In this document: positions 55,163 through 63,215 of the stretch, piece after piece
How positions within the stretch are numbered: the stretch's first letter is position 1
How the letters are laid out: every line of letters begins with the position of its first letter
NCBI RefSeq assembly: GCF_001426345.1
Contig: NZ_LMEM01000011.1
Span: 335,643 to 399,642 of the forward strand
DNA: 64,000 nucleotides
DNA from: Devosia sp. Root436
Lineage (GTDB): Bacteria; Pseudomonadota; Alphaproteobacteria; Rhizobiales; Devosiaceae
Direction: 5' to 3'
The notes under the pieces: generated by a model
Databases searched by the model: none
The model's input: only the letters and a program-made list of their open reading frames with translations
Told to the model about the DNA's origin: nothing
Made by a program: the position numbers and the translations under genes

Positions 55163-56200
55163 TTACCGCAGCCAGCCGCTGGGGCGGGGGTGGAGTTCCA
55201 TCTGGCCATCCTTGGTGGCGGCGTCGATGGCGGCGATTTCCTCGGGCGACAGGCTGAGATTGTTCAGCACGCCCAGATTGTCCTTGAGCTGATCGAGATT
55301 GCGCACGCCGATCAGGGCCGAGGTCATTTCCGGGCGGCGCAAGACCCAGGAGAGGGCCAGCTGCACCATGGACTGGCCGCGGCTGCGGGCGATGTCACCG
55401 AGCTTGTCGACGGCAGCGAGGACGCGGGGTTCGATATGGCTGGCGCGGAGCGAGCCATTGGGATTTTCGCCGCGGGTGCCGGACTTGTCGCCGGAATTGT
55501 ATTTGCCCGACAGCACGCCCTGGGCCAGCGGGGAGAAGGCGATGATGCCGATGCCCAGTTCGCCACAGGCGTCGATGGTGTGGTCGTTCTCGATCCAGCG
55601 GTTGATCATGGAATAGCTGGGCTGGTGGATGGTGGTGGCGACGCCCATGTCCTTGAGGATGGCATAAGCCTCGCGCGTTTCCTTTTCCGGATAGGAGGAA
55701 ATGCCGACATAGAGCGCCTTGCCTGACCGCACGGCATGGGCCAGGGCGCCCATGGTTTCCTCGAGCGGGGTCTCGGGGTCGAAGCGATGGGAATAGAAGA
55801 TATCGACATAATCGAGCCCCATGCGCTTGAGCGACTGATCGAGGCTGGCCAGCACATATTTGCGGGAGCCGAATTCGCCATAGGGGCCGGGCCACATATT
55901 GTAGCCGGCCTTGGTCGAGACGATCAGCTCATCACGATAGGGGCGGAAATCGCGGGCCATGACCTGGCCGAACAGCTCTTCGGAAGAGCCGGCCGGGGGG
56001 CCGTAATTGTTGGCGAGATCGAAATGGGTGATGCCGCTATCGAAGGCGTGGCCGAGGATTTCCATGGCCGAGGGATAGTCGCGCGTGCCGCCGAAATTCT
56101 GCCAGAGGCCGAGGCTGATGACCGGCAGCTTGAGGCCGGAGCGGCCCGAGCGGCGGTATTGCATCGTGTCATAGCGTGCCGTATCGGCCCGATAGGTCAT
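55163..56200 (-). CDS. Aldo-keto reductase, YghZ/L-glyceraldehyde-3-phosphate reductase type
   Basis: A 345-residue NADPH-dependent aldo-keto reductase. The catalytic tetrad is visible: Asp/Tyr in THFDLANNYGP, Lys in VSTKAGYN and His in FYSHRFD. The sequence strongly resembles the YghZ (Gpr) group, which reduces methylglyoxal and L-glyceraldehyde 3-phosphate (IGIIAFSPLAQGVLSGKY, ALIGVRNLDQL). A shorter start at MQYRRSGRSG (56164) is possible. It is divergent from trhO across 92 bp. Confidence 0.92.
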   Translation of the reverse strand: MTYRADTARYDTMQYRRSGRSGLKLPVISLGLWQNFGGTRDYPSAMEILGHAFDSGITHFDLANNYGPPAGSSEELFGQVMARDFRPYRDELIVSTKAGYNMWPGPYGEFGSRKYVLASLDQSLKRMGLDYVDIFYSHRFDPETPLEETMGALAHAVRSGKALYVGISSYPEKETREAYAILKDMGVATTIHQPSYSMINRWIENDHTIDACGELGIGIIAFSPLAQGVLSGKYNSGDKSGTRGENPNGSLRASHIEPRVLAAVDKLGDIARSRGQSMVQLALSWVLRRPEMTSALIGVRNLDQLKDNLGVLNNLSLSPEEIAAIDAATKDGQMELHPRPSGWLR

Positions 56201-56292
56201 GGTCAGTCTCCCGAAAATTTGCGATTTGGCCGCGCGTGACGCTGGGCGCGGCGAATGGTATGAGCGGGCCGATGAGCCCGCGTGAATCCGAT

Positions 56293-57312
56293 ATGAACGC
56301 TAATCTGCCCCAAGGCCAGCAACCATACAAGGTGATGGCTATCTATAAATTTGCCGACCTGCCCGACGCCGAAGCCATCCAGCCAGAGCTGGCGGCATTC
56401 TGCGGCGGGCGCGGCATCAAGGGCACGCTGATCCTGGCGCCCGAGGGGATCAATGGCACGGTGGCGGGGACGGAGGCGGATATCGATGCGCTGGCCGGTT
56501 GGCTGTTTGCGGGCGACGTTTTCGCCGGGCGGCTCGCCGGGGCGGAGGTCAAATATTCGCGGGCCGGCGCCATGCCGTTCCTGCGCATGAAAGTGCGGCT
56601 CAAGCCGGAAATCGTCACCTTGCGGGCGCCCGAGGCCAATCCGGCCATGGCGGTGGGCACCTATGTCGAGCCGCAGGACTGGAACGGGCTGATCGCGCGC
56701 AACGACGTGGTGCTGGTCGATACGCGCAACGACTATGAGGTGGGGCTGGGAACATTCCAGCGGGCGCTGGACCCGGCGACCAGGAGCTTCACCGAATTCA
56801 AGGATTATGTGGCCACCCATCTCGATCCGGCCAGGGACAAGAAGGTGGCGATGTTTTGCACCGGGGGCATCCGCTGCGAGAAGGCGTCGAGTTATCTGCT
56901 GAGCCAGGGGTTCGAGGAAGTGTTCCACCTCAAGGGCGGAATCCTCAAATATCTCGAAGTGGTGCCGGAGAGCGAAAGCCGTTTCGCCGGGGAGTGCTTC
57001 GTGTTCGACGAGCGCGTTTCGGTGGGGCATGGGCTGGTCGAGGGCGAGGCGACCTTGTGCCGGGCCTGCCGGCAGCCGCTGGTGGCGGCGGACCGGGCGC
57101 ATGCCGACTATGTCGAGGGTGTGAGCTGCCCCCATTGTGCCGGCGAAGCGGACAAGCATGCGGCGGCGGCCGAGCGGCAGAAGCAGATGGAGCTGGGCAA
57201 GCGACATGGCGTGGCGCATCTGGGCGATGCCGCGAAGAGCGTGGCGGCCGAGCGCAAGGCGGCCAAGCGGGCGCTGGCCGAGGCGTCGCGGGCGCGGAAC
57301 AGAGCGGGCTAG
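56293..57312 (+). CDS. trhO: tRNA uridine(34) hydroxylase TrhO (rhodanese family)
   Basis: A 339-residue protein: N-terminal acylphosphatase-like domain (YKFADLPDAEAIQPEL, GTLILAPEGINGTVAG), a rhodanese domain with catalytic Cys189 in FCTGGIRCEKASS, and a C-terminal part with cysteine pairs (CRACRQPL, CPHC) and a helical, basic tail. It makes the 5-hydroxyuridine of wobble-position tRNA modification. Several ATGs lie upstream; 56293 gives the family-like start. Confidence 0.93.
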   Translation: MNANLPQGQQPYKVMAIYKFADLPDAEAIQPELAAFCGGRGIKGTLILAPEGINGTVAGTEADIDALAGWLFAGDVFAGRLAGAEVKYSRAGAMPFLRMKVRLKPEIVTLRAPEANPAMAVGTYVEPQDWNGLIARNDVVLVDTRNDYEVGLGTFQRALDPATRSFTEFKDYVATHLDPARDKKVAMFCTGGIRCEKASSYLLSQGFEEVFHLKGGILKYLEVVPESESRFAGECFVFDERVSVGHGLVEGEATLCRACRQPLVAADRAHADYVEGVSCPHCAGEADKHAAAAERQKQMELGKRHGVAHLGDAAKSVAAERKAAKRALAEASRARNRAG

Positions 57313-57331
57313 GCTCTTTGCCCCGAGGTTG

Positions 57332-57625
57332 CTAGGCGGCTCGCGGCTCAATGGCTGTGAGGTCGTCGCCGAGTTCGCGTCGCCGCTGCATCAGGTCATA
57401 GTCGGCCTGGAGGCCAAGGAAGAAGCCTTCCGACATGCCGAAGTAGCGCGCCAGACGCAGGTCGGTATCGGCGGTGACGGCACGCTTGCCGAGGACGATC
57501 TCGTTGATGCGGCGAGGCGGTACATGCACAGCACGAGCCAGCGCATTCTGGCTCAGGGCCATGGGCAAGAGAAATTCCTCGAGCAGAATTTCGCCCGGAT
57601 GCGGATTGGGCAGCAGGTCAGACAT
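57332..57625 (-). CDS. higA: HigA-type antitoxin (XRE/Xre-HTH)
   Basis: A 97-residue antitoxin starting MSDLLPNPHPGEILLEEFLLP. The HTH is LSQNALARAVHVPPRRINEIVLGKRAVTADTDLRLARYF (about residues 22-60), followed by an amphipathic helix. Its start overlaps the toxin gene by eight bases, the usual higBA order with toxin first. It should neutralise HigB and repress the operon through the twin palindromes upstream. Confidence 0.93.
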   Translation of the reverse strand: MSDLLPNPHPGEILLEEFLLPMALSQNALARAVHVPPRRINEIVLGKRAVTADTDLRLARYFGMSEGFFLGLQADYDLMQRRRELGDDLTAIEPRAA

Positions 57626-57902
57626 GGTAGTCAACGATTTCGACATTGCTTGGTCCTCCTTGCTGCCAGATGAAGCAGATACGCCACTGGTCGTTGATCC
57701 GGATGCTATGCTGGCCGGCACGACTGCCCTTGAGGGCTTCGAGGCGATTGCCGGGTGGCACGCGCAAGTCCTGCAACACCTGCGCCTGATTGAGCAAACG
57801 CAGCTTGCGCAGGGCGACAGACTGGATATCGGGTGGCAGCTTGCGGCTGCGCCGGCCCGACCAGATCAGTTCCGTTTCGGTGCTGGCGAAGCTGCGGATC
57901 AT
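57618..57902 (-). CDS. higB: HigB-type toxin (RelE/ParE superfamily)
   Basis: A 94-residue mRNA interferase-like toxin. Family segments: KLPPDIQSVALRKLRLLNQAQVLQDLRVPPGNRLEALKG, then QHSIRINDQWRICFIWQ and EIVDYH, with the basic and aromatic residues expected of the HigB active site. It cleaves translated mRNA on the ribosome when HigA is degraded. ATG at 57902 is preferred over TTG 57905. Operators lie 11 bases upstream. Confidence 0.93.
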   Translation of the reverse strand: MIRSFASTETELIWSGRRSRKLPPDIQSVALRKLRLLNQAQVLQDLRVPPGNRLEALKGSRAGQHSIRINDQWRICFIWQQGGPSNVEIVDYHV

Positions 57903-57913
57903 CAACCGGCACT

Positions 57914-57947
57914 GTAACGCCAGGCGTTACATAACGCAATACGTTAT
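57914..57947. promoter_or_regulatory. Twin 17-bp palindromes, HigA operator
   Basis: GTAACGCCAGGCGTTAC (57914-57930) is a perfect palindrome. ATAACGCAATACGTTAT (57931-57947) has perfect 6-bp arms. The two abut with 17 bp between centres and share the half-site TAACG. They lie immediately upstream of higB and overlap a TATAAC promoter-like box on the minus strand, as expected for HigA autorepression. Confidence 0.85.
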
Positions 57948-57958
57948 ACACGTGGCCT

Positions 57959-57995
57959 CGCAGGATGGATTCCGGCCTTCGCCGGAATGACATCG
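57959..57995. repeat. Fragment of the long intergenic repeat
   Basis: GCAGGATGGATTCCGGCCTT and CGCCGGAATGACATCG match the right half of the repeats at 34181, 53773 and 61537. The left half is missing. No gene is seen in 57948-58091. Confidence 0.75.
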
Positions 57996-58091
57996 TTGTG
58001 GGACACCATCGCGCCCGACCCTTCCCCATCGCAATTGTCGATGCTAGGCTTGTATTCTCCCATGAATTCTCCAGCGTCATAAGCCAAACCG

Positions 58092-59012
58092 ATGGATCTC
58101 GACCAGCTTCGTACGTTTGACCGCATCGTGCGGGAGCAGAGTTTTACGCGGGCGGCGGCTTATCTCAACATTACCCAGGCGACGGCCTCGATGCGAATCA
58201 GGGCGCTGGAGAACCTGTTGGGGGTCACGCTGTTTCAGCGCGGGCGGACGGTGACGCTGACCGACCAGGGCATGACCTTCCTGCCGTTTGCGCGGCGCAT
58301 CATCGGCACGGCGCAGGAGGGGCGCGAGGCCTTGCGGCGGGTGGAGCGCGGGCGGATTGCCATAGCTTCGCTCAGGAGCCTGGTGTCGCCGCTGATCACC
58401 GAGCCGCTGTTGCGGTTCCAGGAGAAATATCCCGGCGTCGATGTGGTGGTGAGCGAGGGGCGGCAGGCGCAGATCGCCGCCATGCTGCATGAGCGGGATG
58501 TGGAGATGGGTATTCTCTGCTGGCCCAATATCGATCCGCTGGTGGTGGACCTAGTCCCGCTGGTGATCATGCGCGAGCGGGTGCCGCTGGTGGTGGCGCC
58601 GGAAATCGCGGCGCAATTGTCGAGCCGGCCCAGCATCGAGGAGGTACTGGCGCTGGTGCCGCGGGTGATCTCGCTGCGCTGGTGGCAGGCCGAGCCGGAG
58701 ACGGCGGCGGCCCTGGTGCGGCTGGCCAAGACCAGCGTGGAACTGCCGACCGGACCGGCGCGGCGGCTGGCGATCAAGGGCCAGGGGCTGGGCTTTTTCG
58801 TCAATTCGGCGGTGGCCGACGACGTCAAGGCCGGGCGGCTGGTGGAAATCGCGCCCGTGGATTTCGAGCCGCTGCATCGCGACACGGCCATGGTGGTGCG
58901 TTCGACGGCGGCGCTGGAGCGCGACATGCTGGCCGATTTCGTGGCCGAGATCGCGCGGGAATGCGAAAGCGTCGGGGTGATCGTGGACAACCGGCTGGCG
59001 GCGCGGGGCTAG
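58092..59012 (+). CDS. LysR-family transcriptional regulator
   Basis: A 306-residue LysR regulator with the HTH in the first 60 residues (DLDQLRTFDRIVREQSFTRAAAYLNITQATASMRIRALENLLG) and a complete effector domain (EKYPGVDVVVSEGRQAQIAAMLHERDVEMGILCWP). No divergent partner is present (a repeat fragment and higB lie upstream), so its target is not evident. Confidence 0.92.
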   Translation: MDLDQLRTFDRIVREQSFTRAAAYLNITQATASMRIRALENLLGVTLFQRGRTVTLTDQGMTFLPFARRIIGTAQEGREALRRVERGRIAIASLRSLVSPLITEPLLRFQEKYPGVDVVVSEGRQAQIAAMLHERDVEMGILCWPNIDPLVVDLVPLVIMRERVPLVVAPEIAAQLSSRPSIEEVLALVPRVISLRWWQAEPETAAALVRLAKTSVELPTGPARRLAIKGQGLGFFVNSAVADDVKAGRLVEIAPVDFEPLHRDTAMVVRSTAALERDMLADFVAEIARECESVGVIVDNRLAARG

Positions 59013-59047
59013 ACCATGCTTGTTGCATTTTCCGAACCGGAAACGCC

Positions 59048-59851
59048 CTAGACCAGCAGCCCGGCGGATTTGGCGGCATCGAGATAGCTGCGGCTGATCG
59101 GGACGATGGTGCCGTTTTCCAGTTCCAGCGCGGGTTTGCCCGCCTGGCGCAGGGTGCGGCGCACCGCGTCGAGCGCAACCCAGTGGGAGCGATGCACCTG
59201 CAGGCCCGCCACGGAGCCGGTTTCGCGGATTGCGTCGGAGAGGCGCATCAGCACCAAGGCGCGGCCCTTGTCGGTGACCACGTCGACATAATGATCGGAG
59301 ACCGACAGATGCAGCAGCCTGCCGCGCTGCGGATGGGGCAGCCGCGCCAGGATCGGGGGTGGCTCGGGCGCCGGCGGCAGGGTTGTGACCGGCGGCACGG
59401 ATGGCGCCAGCGCCACCATCATGGTGACGACAACGGCGGACACGACGAGGCAATAGAACCAGAGCCGCAACGGCGGCACCTGCGCTCCGGGGGAGGCAAT
59501 CACGGTGACGCCGTAGACGACGATCCAGGCCGGAATGCTGCCGGCCAAAGCCGCCACCGCGATGCGCTGCGGCGGGCGCCGCAAGCGATGGGCCAGCCGG
59601 TCCAGCGTCAGGCGGGCCACGGCATGGCTGCTCACATAGCTGAGCACCACGATGACCAGCCAGTAGAGCAGACGTCCCGGCAGGTCGAACTGGCTGAGCG
59701 TATCGAAGGGTCCGGATATGGCCAGCACCAGGCTGGCGCCGGCCATGCGGATCAGCACGCGCGGCGAGGTCAGGCTGGCCTGCATTTCACGAAGCGCAGA
59801 ATGCAGGAGCGATCCGTTCACGTAGCCAGCTTTCCTTCTGCGCATTGCCAT
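59048..59851 (-). CDS. Membrane-anchored LytTR-type transcriptional regulator
   Basis: A protein of about 267 residues. Four hydrophobic helices in the first ~150 residues are followed by a Pro-rich linker (APSVPPVTTLPPAPEPPP) and a LytTR DNA-binding domain (LLHLSVSDHYVDVVTDKGRALVLMRLSDAI, VHRSHWVALDAVRR). The start is uncertain (ATG 59851 or 59845, or GTG 59821). It is divergent from the membrane protein at 59932-60447, which is its likely target; LytTR proteins of this kind commonly control such a neighbour. Confidence 0.85.
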   Translation of the reverse strand: MAMRRRKAGYVNGSLLHSALREMQASLTSPRVLIRMAGASLVLAISGPFDTLSQFDLPGRLLYWLVIVVLSYVSSHAVARLTLDRLAHRLRRPPQRIAVAALAGSIPAWIVVYGVTVIASPGAQVPPLRLWFYCLVVSAVVVTMMVALAPSVPPVTTLPPAPEPPPILARLPHPQRGRLLHLSVSDHYVDVVTDKGRALVLMRLSDAIRETGSVAGLQVHRSHWVALDAVRRTLRQAGKPALELENGTIVPISRSYLDAAKSAGLLV

Positions 59852-59931
59852 TTGCCGAGCGGCAAGCATAGCGCCACAGGGGCCGCCGACAAGTCCGCCA
59901 CACCAGGCGGCCACAGCAAAGGAGCGCTAGC

Positions 59932-60447
59932 ATGACTGCCATCACGACGACCATCACCCAGATCATCATCCACACACCCATCTGGGTCTGGGCCATCCTG
60001 CTGCTGCTGATCTGGCGGGGGCTGATCAGCACCAGGCCGCGCATCGTGGGGCTGGGCAAGCTGCTGTTTCTGCCGCTGGTGCTGGTGGCGCTCGCCGCCT
60101 ACCACATCCTCGGCTCGGGTCTTTCGAGCGCCACCCTCGCCGGTCTTGCTTTCGGAACGCTGGGCGGCGTCGCCGCCGGGCTGGTGCTGGAGCGCCGCAA
60201 TCCGGCGACCCCGCTTGGCAATGGGCAAATCCAGCTGGCCGGCGAATGGACGCCGCTCCTGGTGATCCTTGCCATCTTCTTCACGCGCTATGCCGGCGCC
60301 GTCACCGCCATTACCGCGCCGGCCATGGCCAGCAGCGCGGCGTTCCTCATCGCCATGGGTGCCATCTCGGCATTTTCCAGCGCGATGTTCGTGACCCGCA
60401 CCATATTGCGGCTGCGCGTGCTGCAGGCCACGCCTGCACTGGCCTAG
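59932..60447 (+). CDS. Four-helix membrane protein (DUF6622-like)
   Basis: A 171-residue membrane protein with helices at about residues 14-30, 45-60, 65-85 and 110-155. I associate the WAILLLLIWRGLISTRPR segment and the overall pattern with the DUF6622 group of small transporter-like proteins, with moderate confidence. It is divergent from the LytTR regulator; AAAGGAGC precedes the ATG. Confidence 0.72.
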   Translation: MTAITTTITQIIIHTPIWVWAILLLLIWRGLISTRPRIVGLGKLLFLPLVLVALAAYHILGSGLSSATLAGLAFGTLGGVAAGLVLERRNPATPLGNGQIQLAGEWTPLLVILAIFFTRYAGAVTAITAPAMASSAAFLIAMGAISAFSSAMFVTRTILRLRVLQATPALA

Positions 60448-60451
60448 ATCC

Positions 60452-61432
60452 TCAGGCGTTGCCGATCAGGATGCCGGCGGCAAAGACCAGCGAGCCGCCG
60501 AGCACCACCTGCAGGACCGCGCGCCAGAACGGGGTCTGCATGTAGCGGTTCTGGATGAAGGCGATGGCCCAGAGTTCGACGAGAACCACGATGACGGCGA
60601 CCGTGGTGGCCATTGTGAAATCGTGGATGAGGTAGGGCAGCGCATGGCCGAGCCCGCCAATGGCGGTCATGACGCCGGCGGCCAGGCCCCGCTTGATGGG
60701 TGAGCCGCGGCCGGTGAGCTTGCCGTCGTCGGAGGCGGCTTCGGTGAAGCCCATGGAAATGCCGGCGCCGATGGCGGCGGCCAGGCCGACGAGGAAAGTC
60801 TGGTGAGTATCGCCGGTGGCAAAGGCGGCGGCGAAGACCGGGGCAAGGGTGGAGACCGAGCCATCCATGAGGCCGGCGAGGCCCGGCTGCACATAGGTCA
60901 GCACGAACTGGCGGTGGGACTCGGTGGATTCGCTGTCGCGGCCCTCGGCGCCGAGCACTGCGGCGTCGATCCGGTCGGCGGCGTCGGCATGCTTGCGCTC
61001 CTGGGCGGCGAGATCGCCGAGCAGCTTGCGGATGCCGGCATCGGTGGCCTGCTTGGCGGCCTCCATGTAGAAGCGATAAGCGCCCTCCTCCATTTCCCAG
61101 ACCTGCTGGCGCACAGCCTCCAGCGTCAGCGTCTTCATCAGCCAGAGCGGCTTGCGCGGCACGAAGCCCCTTACATGCTCGCGGCGGATAGGGACGAGGC
61201 GCTTGCCGAAGCGCTCCACATAGAGATCGAGCAGGCGGCGGCGATGTTCATCCTCCTCGGCGGCCATGGCTTCGAACAGGGTGGCGGAACCGGGATAGGT
61301 CTCGGCGAGGCGGGTGGCGAATTCGGAATAGATGCGGCCATCCTCCTCCTCGGCCGCCACGGCCAGGGAGAGAATTTCGCGCTCGGAGAGCGAAGCGAAG
61401 CTGCGGCGGGCGTCGGGCAGGAGGGAAAACAT
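60452..61432 (-). CDS. mbfA: Membrane-bound ferritin MbfA (iron exporter)
   Basis: An N-terminal ferritin/rubrerythrin-like di-iron domain ([44 protein letters not shown], giving the usual E and ExxH ligands) is fused to a C-terminal VIT1/CCC1-type transporter domain ([42 protein letters not shown]). This architecture is that of MbfA, which exports iron in Bradyrhizobium and Agrobacterium. ATG 61432 or GTG 61444 may be the start (326 or 330 residues). Two iron control elements lie immediately upstream. Confidence 0.92.
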   Translation of the reverse strand: MFSLLPDARRSFASLSEREILSLAVAAEEEDGRIYSEFATRLAETYPGSATLFEAMAAEEDEHRRRLLDLYVERFGKRLVPIRREHVRGFVPRKPLWLMKTLTLEAVRQQVWEMEEGAYRFYMEAAKQATDAGIRKLLGDLAAQERKHADAADRIDAAVLGAEGRDSESTESHRQFVLTYVQPGLAGLMDGSVSTLAPVFAAAFATGDTHQTFLVGLAAAIGAGISMGFTEAASDDGKLTGRGSPIKRGLAAGVMTAIGGLGHALPYLIHDFTMATTVAVIVVLVELWAIAFIQNRYMQTPFWRAVLQVVLGGSLVFAAGILIGNA

Positions 61433-61444
61433 GGGCTGGCCCAC

Positions 61445-61461
61445 TTTGGAATGGTTCTAAA
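61445..61461. promoter_or_regulatory. Iron control element (Irr box) 1
   Basis: TTTGGAATGGTTCTAAA fits the published ICE consensus TTTRGAAYNRTTCYAAA at all 17 positions. It lies directly before the mbfA start, where Irr binding would block transcription under iron limitation. Confidence 0.85.
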
Positions 61462-61466
61462 GAATA

Positions 61467-61483
61467 ATTAGAACGGTTCTAAG
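61467..61483. promoter_or_regulatory. Iron control element (Irr box) 2
   Basis: ATTAGAACGGTTCTAAG matches the ICE consensus at 15 of 17 positions; its TTAGAA / TTCTAA arms are perfect. The centre is 22 bp from box 1, about two helical turns, so two Irr dimers could bind side by side. Confidence 0.8.
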
Positions 61484-61536
61484 GTAATGGCAAGAGTGTG
61501 GTGTGGGAAAGGGGTTTTTCCTCCCCTTGTGGGGAG

Positions 61537-61700
61537 GTTACAATTGGCGCCTGGCTTCAATCACGGTGTCATTCCGGCGAAGGCCGGAATCCATCCTGAG
61601 ATGACTGGGCCTGCGGTGAACGCGGGAAGACCTCAGGATGGATCCGGCCTTCGCCGGGATGACATCGCGTAAAACAATGCTCATGAGTTCAAGGTGAACA
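61537..61700. repeat. Long intergenic repeat, copy 3
   Basis: GTTACAATTGGCGCCTGG, ATTCCGGCGAAGGCCGGAAT, CCTCAGGATGGATCCGGCC, CGCCGGGATGACATCGCGTA and the closing GAGTTCAAGGTGAACAC, in the same order as copy 2. The spacer between halves differs in sequence but is of similar length. The rest of the gap 61484-61761 shows nothing else. Confidence 0.88.
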
Positions 61701-61761
61701 CGCCCCCACAAGGGGGGTATCGACTGGGCAGCCTGTGGCCCCAAAGCGGGGCGCGTTGCGC

Positions 61762-62652
61762 CTAAACCAGCATCGACTGCTGCGCGAAGATGCCGGCCAT
61801 GGCGCCGTGGGAGCTGGCGAGGGTGACGGAGGCCATGGGGTTGGCGAGGTCGCCGGCAGCGTAGATGCCGGGCATGGTGGTTTCGCGGCGGTCATCGACC
61901 TTGAGGGCGATGCCGACGGGGGTATCGACGGTTTCAAGGCCGAGCGCCTCATGCAGGCTGGCGGAGGGCTGGTTGCGCGGATGGGCGAAGAGCACGTCGA
62001 CCTGCACCTTTGCTCCGGTGTCGAGGTTGATGGTGGACAGCCTGCCATCGGCATGGGCGATTTCGCTGATCCGGCCGTCGATGACCGCCACGTTGCGGCG
62101 GGCGAGGTCGGCGCGGGTCTCGGGCGAGATGTCGTGGCCATCGGCGAAAAGCGTCAGGTGATCGGTCCAGTCGTGGAACAGGGACACGGCATGGGCCGAT
62201 TGCGGGCCCGACCAGACCAAGCCCCAATGGCGGCCGGCCACTTCGAAACCGTCGCAATAGGGGCAGGGCACGATGGACTGGCCCCAGCATTCGGCAAAGC
62301 CGGGTATCGATGGCATCTGGTCGGCGACGCCATAGCTGAGCAGCAGGCGGCGCGCCCTGAGGCTTTCGCCATCGTCGGTGAGGACGGAGAAATCGTCGAG
62401 GCTGCCGCTGATGGCATCGGCGCGGGTATTGAGCAGGCGGACGGTAGGGTAGCGCGCAAGCTGGCGGCGGGCCTCGGCGAGGATTTCGAGCGGCGGCTTG
62501 TGATCGTGGCCGAGCAGGCCATGGGAATGGCCGGCGAAGCGGTTGCGCGGCAGGCCGGTATCGAGGACCGTGACCTTGCGGCGGGCGCGGCCGAGCTGCA
62601 GCGCGCCGGCCAGGCCGGCAAAGCTGCCGCCGATGATGATGACGTCATCCAT
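61762..62652 (-). CDS. Thioredoxin-reductase-like NAD(P)/FAD oxidoreductase
   Basis: A 296-residue flavoprotein with FAD motif VIIIGGSFAGLAGALQLGRA, the redox pair CPYC in IVPCPYCDGFEVAG, and the closing GIYAAGDLANPMASVTLASSHGAMAGI. The arrangement is that of thioredoxin reductases, though the CPYC pair differs from TrxB CATC, so the substrate may be another disulfide. The ATG at 62652 overlaps the Rrf2 gene by eight bases, and the Rrf2 protein is its probable regulator. Confidence 0.88.
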   Translation of the reverse strand: MDDVIIIGGSFAGLAGALQLGRARRKVTVLDTGLPRNRFAGHSHGLLGHDHKPPLEILAEARRQLARYPTVRLLNTRADAISGSLDDFSVLTDDGESLRARRLLLSYGVADQMPSIPGFAECWGQSIVPCPYCDGFEVAGRHWGLVWSGPQSAHAVSLFHDWTDHLTLFADGHDISPETRADLARRNVAVIDGRISEIAHADGRLSTINLDTGAKVQVDVLFAHPRNQPSASLHEALGLETVDTPVGIALKVDDRRETTMPGIYAAGDLANPMASVTLASSHGAMAGIFAQQSMLV

Positions 62653-63103
62653 GGGAATGGGCTCCGTGGTGGTTTGGATGAAGAGGATTGGGCGTGGCTT
62701 CGCGCGCGATATCGTCGAGCGAGACGCGCTCGAGGCGTGCCGCGAGCAGGGCTTCGGCATCGGCGATGAAATCGCCCATCACAGCGTTGACCGTGCGCAC
62801 GATGCCGCAGGCGATATCGCCGGGATCGCTTTCGGTGCGGATGAGCAGGCTCTCCCCCATGGCGGCATAGACCTGGCGCAGGCTGATTTCGCCGGCGGGC
62901 CGCAACAGGCGCCAGCCGCCATCGTGGCCCTTGCTGGCGGCGACGATGCCGGCCTCGCGCAGGGTGCCGAGAACGCGGCGGACGACGACCGGGTTGGTCA
63001 TCAGACACTGGGCGAGCGTCGATGAGGTGATGGCCTCGCCGGGCTGCTTGTGCAAGTGGACGAGGGCGTGGAGGGCAAGGGAGAGGCGGCTGGAGCGTTT
63101 CAT
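62645..63103 (-). CDS. Rrf2-family transcriptional regulator
   Basis: A 152-residue Rrf2 protein (RLSLALHALVHLHKQPGEAITSSTLAQCLMTNPVVVRRVLGTLREAGIV, then GHDGGWRLLRP). It lacks the three-cysteine cluster of IscR/NsrR, having only Cys33 and a single Cys in DIACGIV, so it probably does not carry an Fe-S cluster and resembles the YwnA/CymR type. It ends in a His-rich tail (HPNHHGAHSHG). The likely operator overlaps its own start codon. Confidence 0.9.
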   Translation of the reverse strand: MKRSSRLSLALHALVHLHKQPGEAITSSTLAQCLMTNPVVVRRVLGTLREAGIVAASKGHDGGWRLLRPAGEISLRQVYAAMGESLLIRTESDPGDIACGIVRTVNAVMGDFIADAEALLAARLERVSLDDIAREATPNPLHPNHHGAHSHG

Positions 63104-63121
63104 GTAACTTTTATTGTTACA
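63103..63121. promoter_or_regulatory. Rrf2 operator overlapping the start codon
   Basis: TGTAACTTTTATTGTTACA has perfect 6-bp arms (TGTAAC / GTTACA) around a 7-base A/T core. Its left end is the first base of the Rrf2 start codon. It is the only A/T-rich dyad upstream of the operon, so autorepression is likely. Confidence 0.75.
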
Positions 63122-63215
63122 TTGCTCGGCTATGTCAACCCTTGGTGTTCGCGCTTTCCCCGCTTTGACGGAATGCTATGGTCAGGAGGTCTGCGGAGAC
63201 CGGGAGGGACGAGAT

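Noticed and set aside
61537..61700. Possible insertion sequence suggested by the repeated ends
   Set aside because: The element is too short for a transposase gene, and no transposase frame occurs in any copy, so it is listed only as a repeat.
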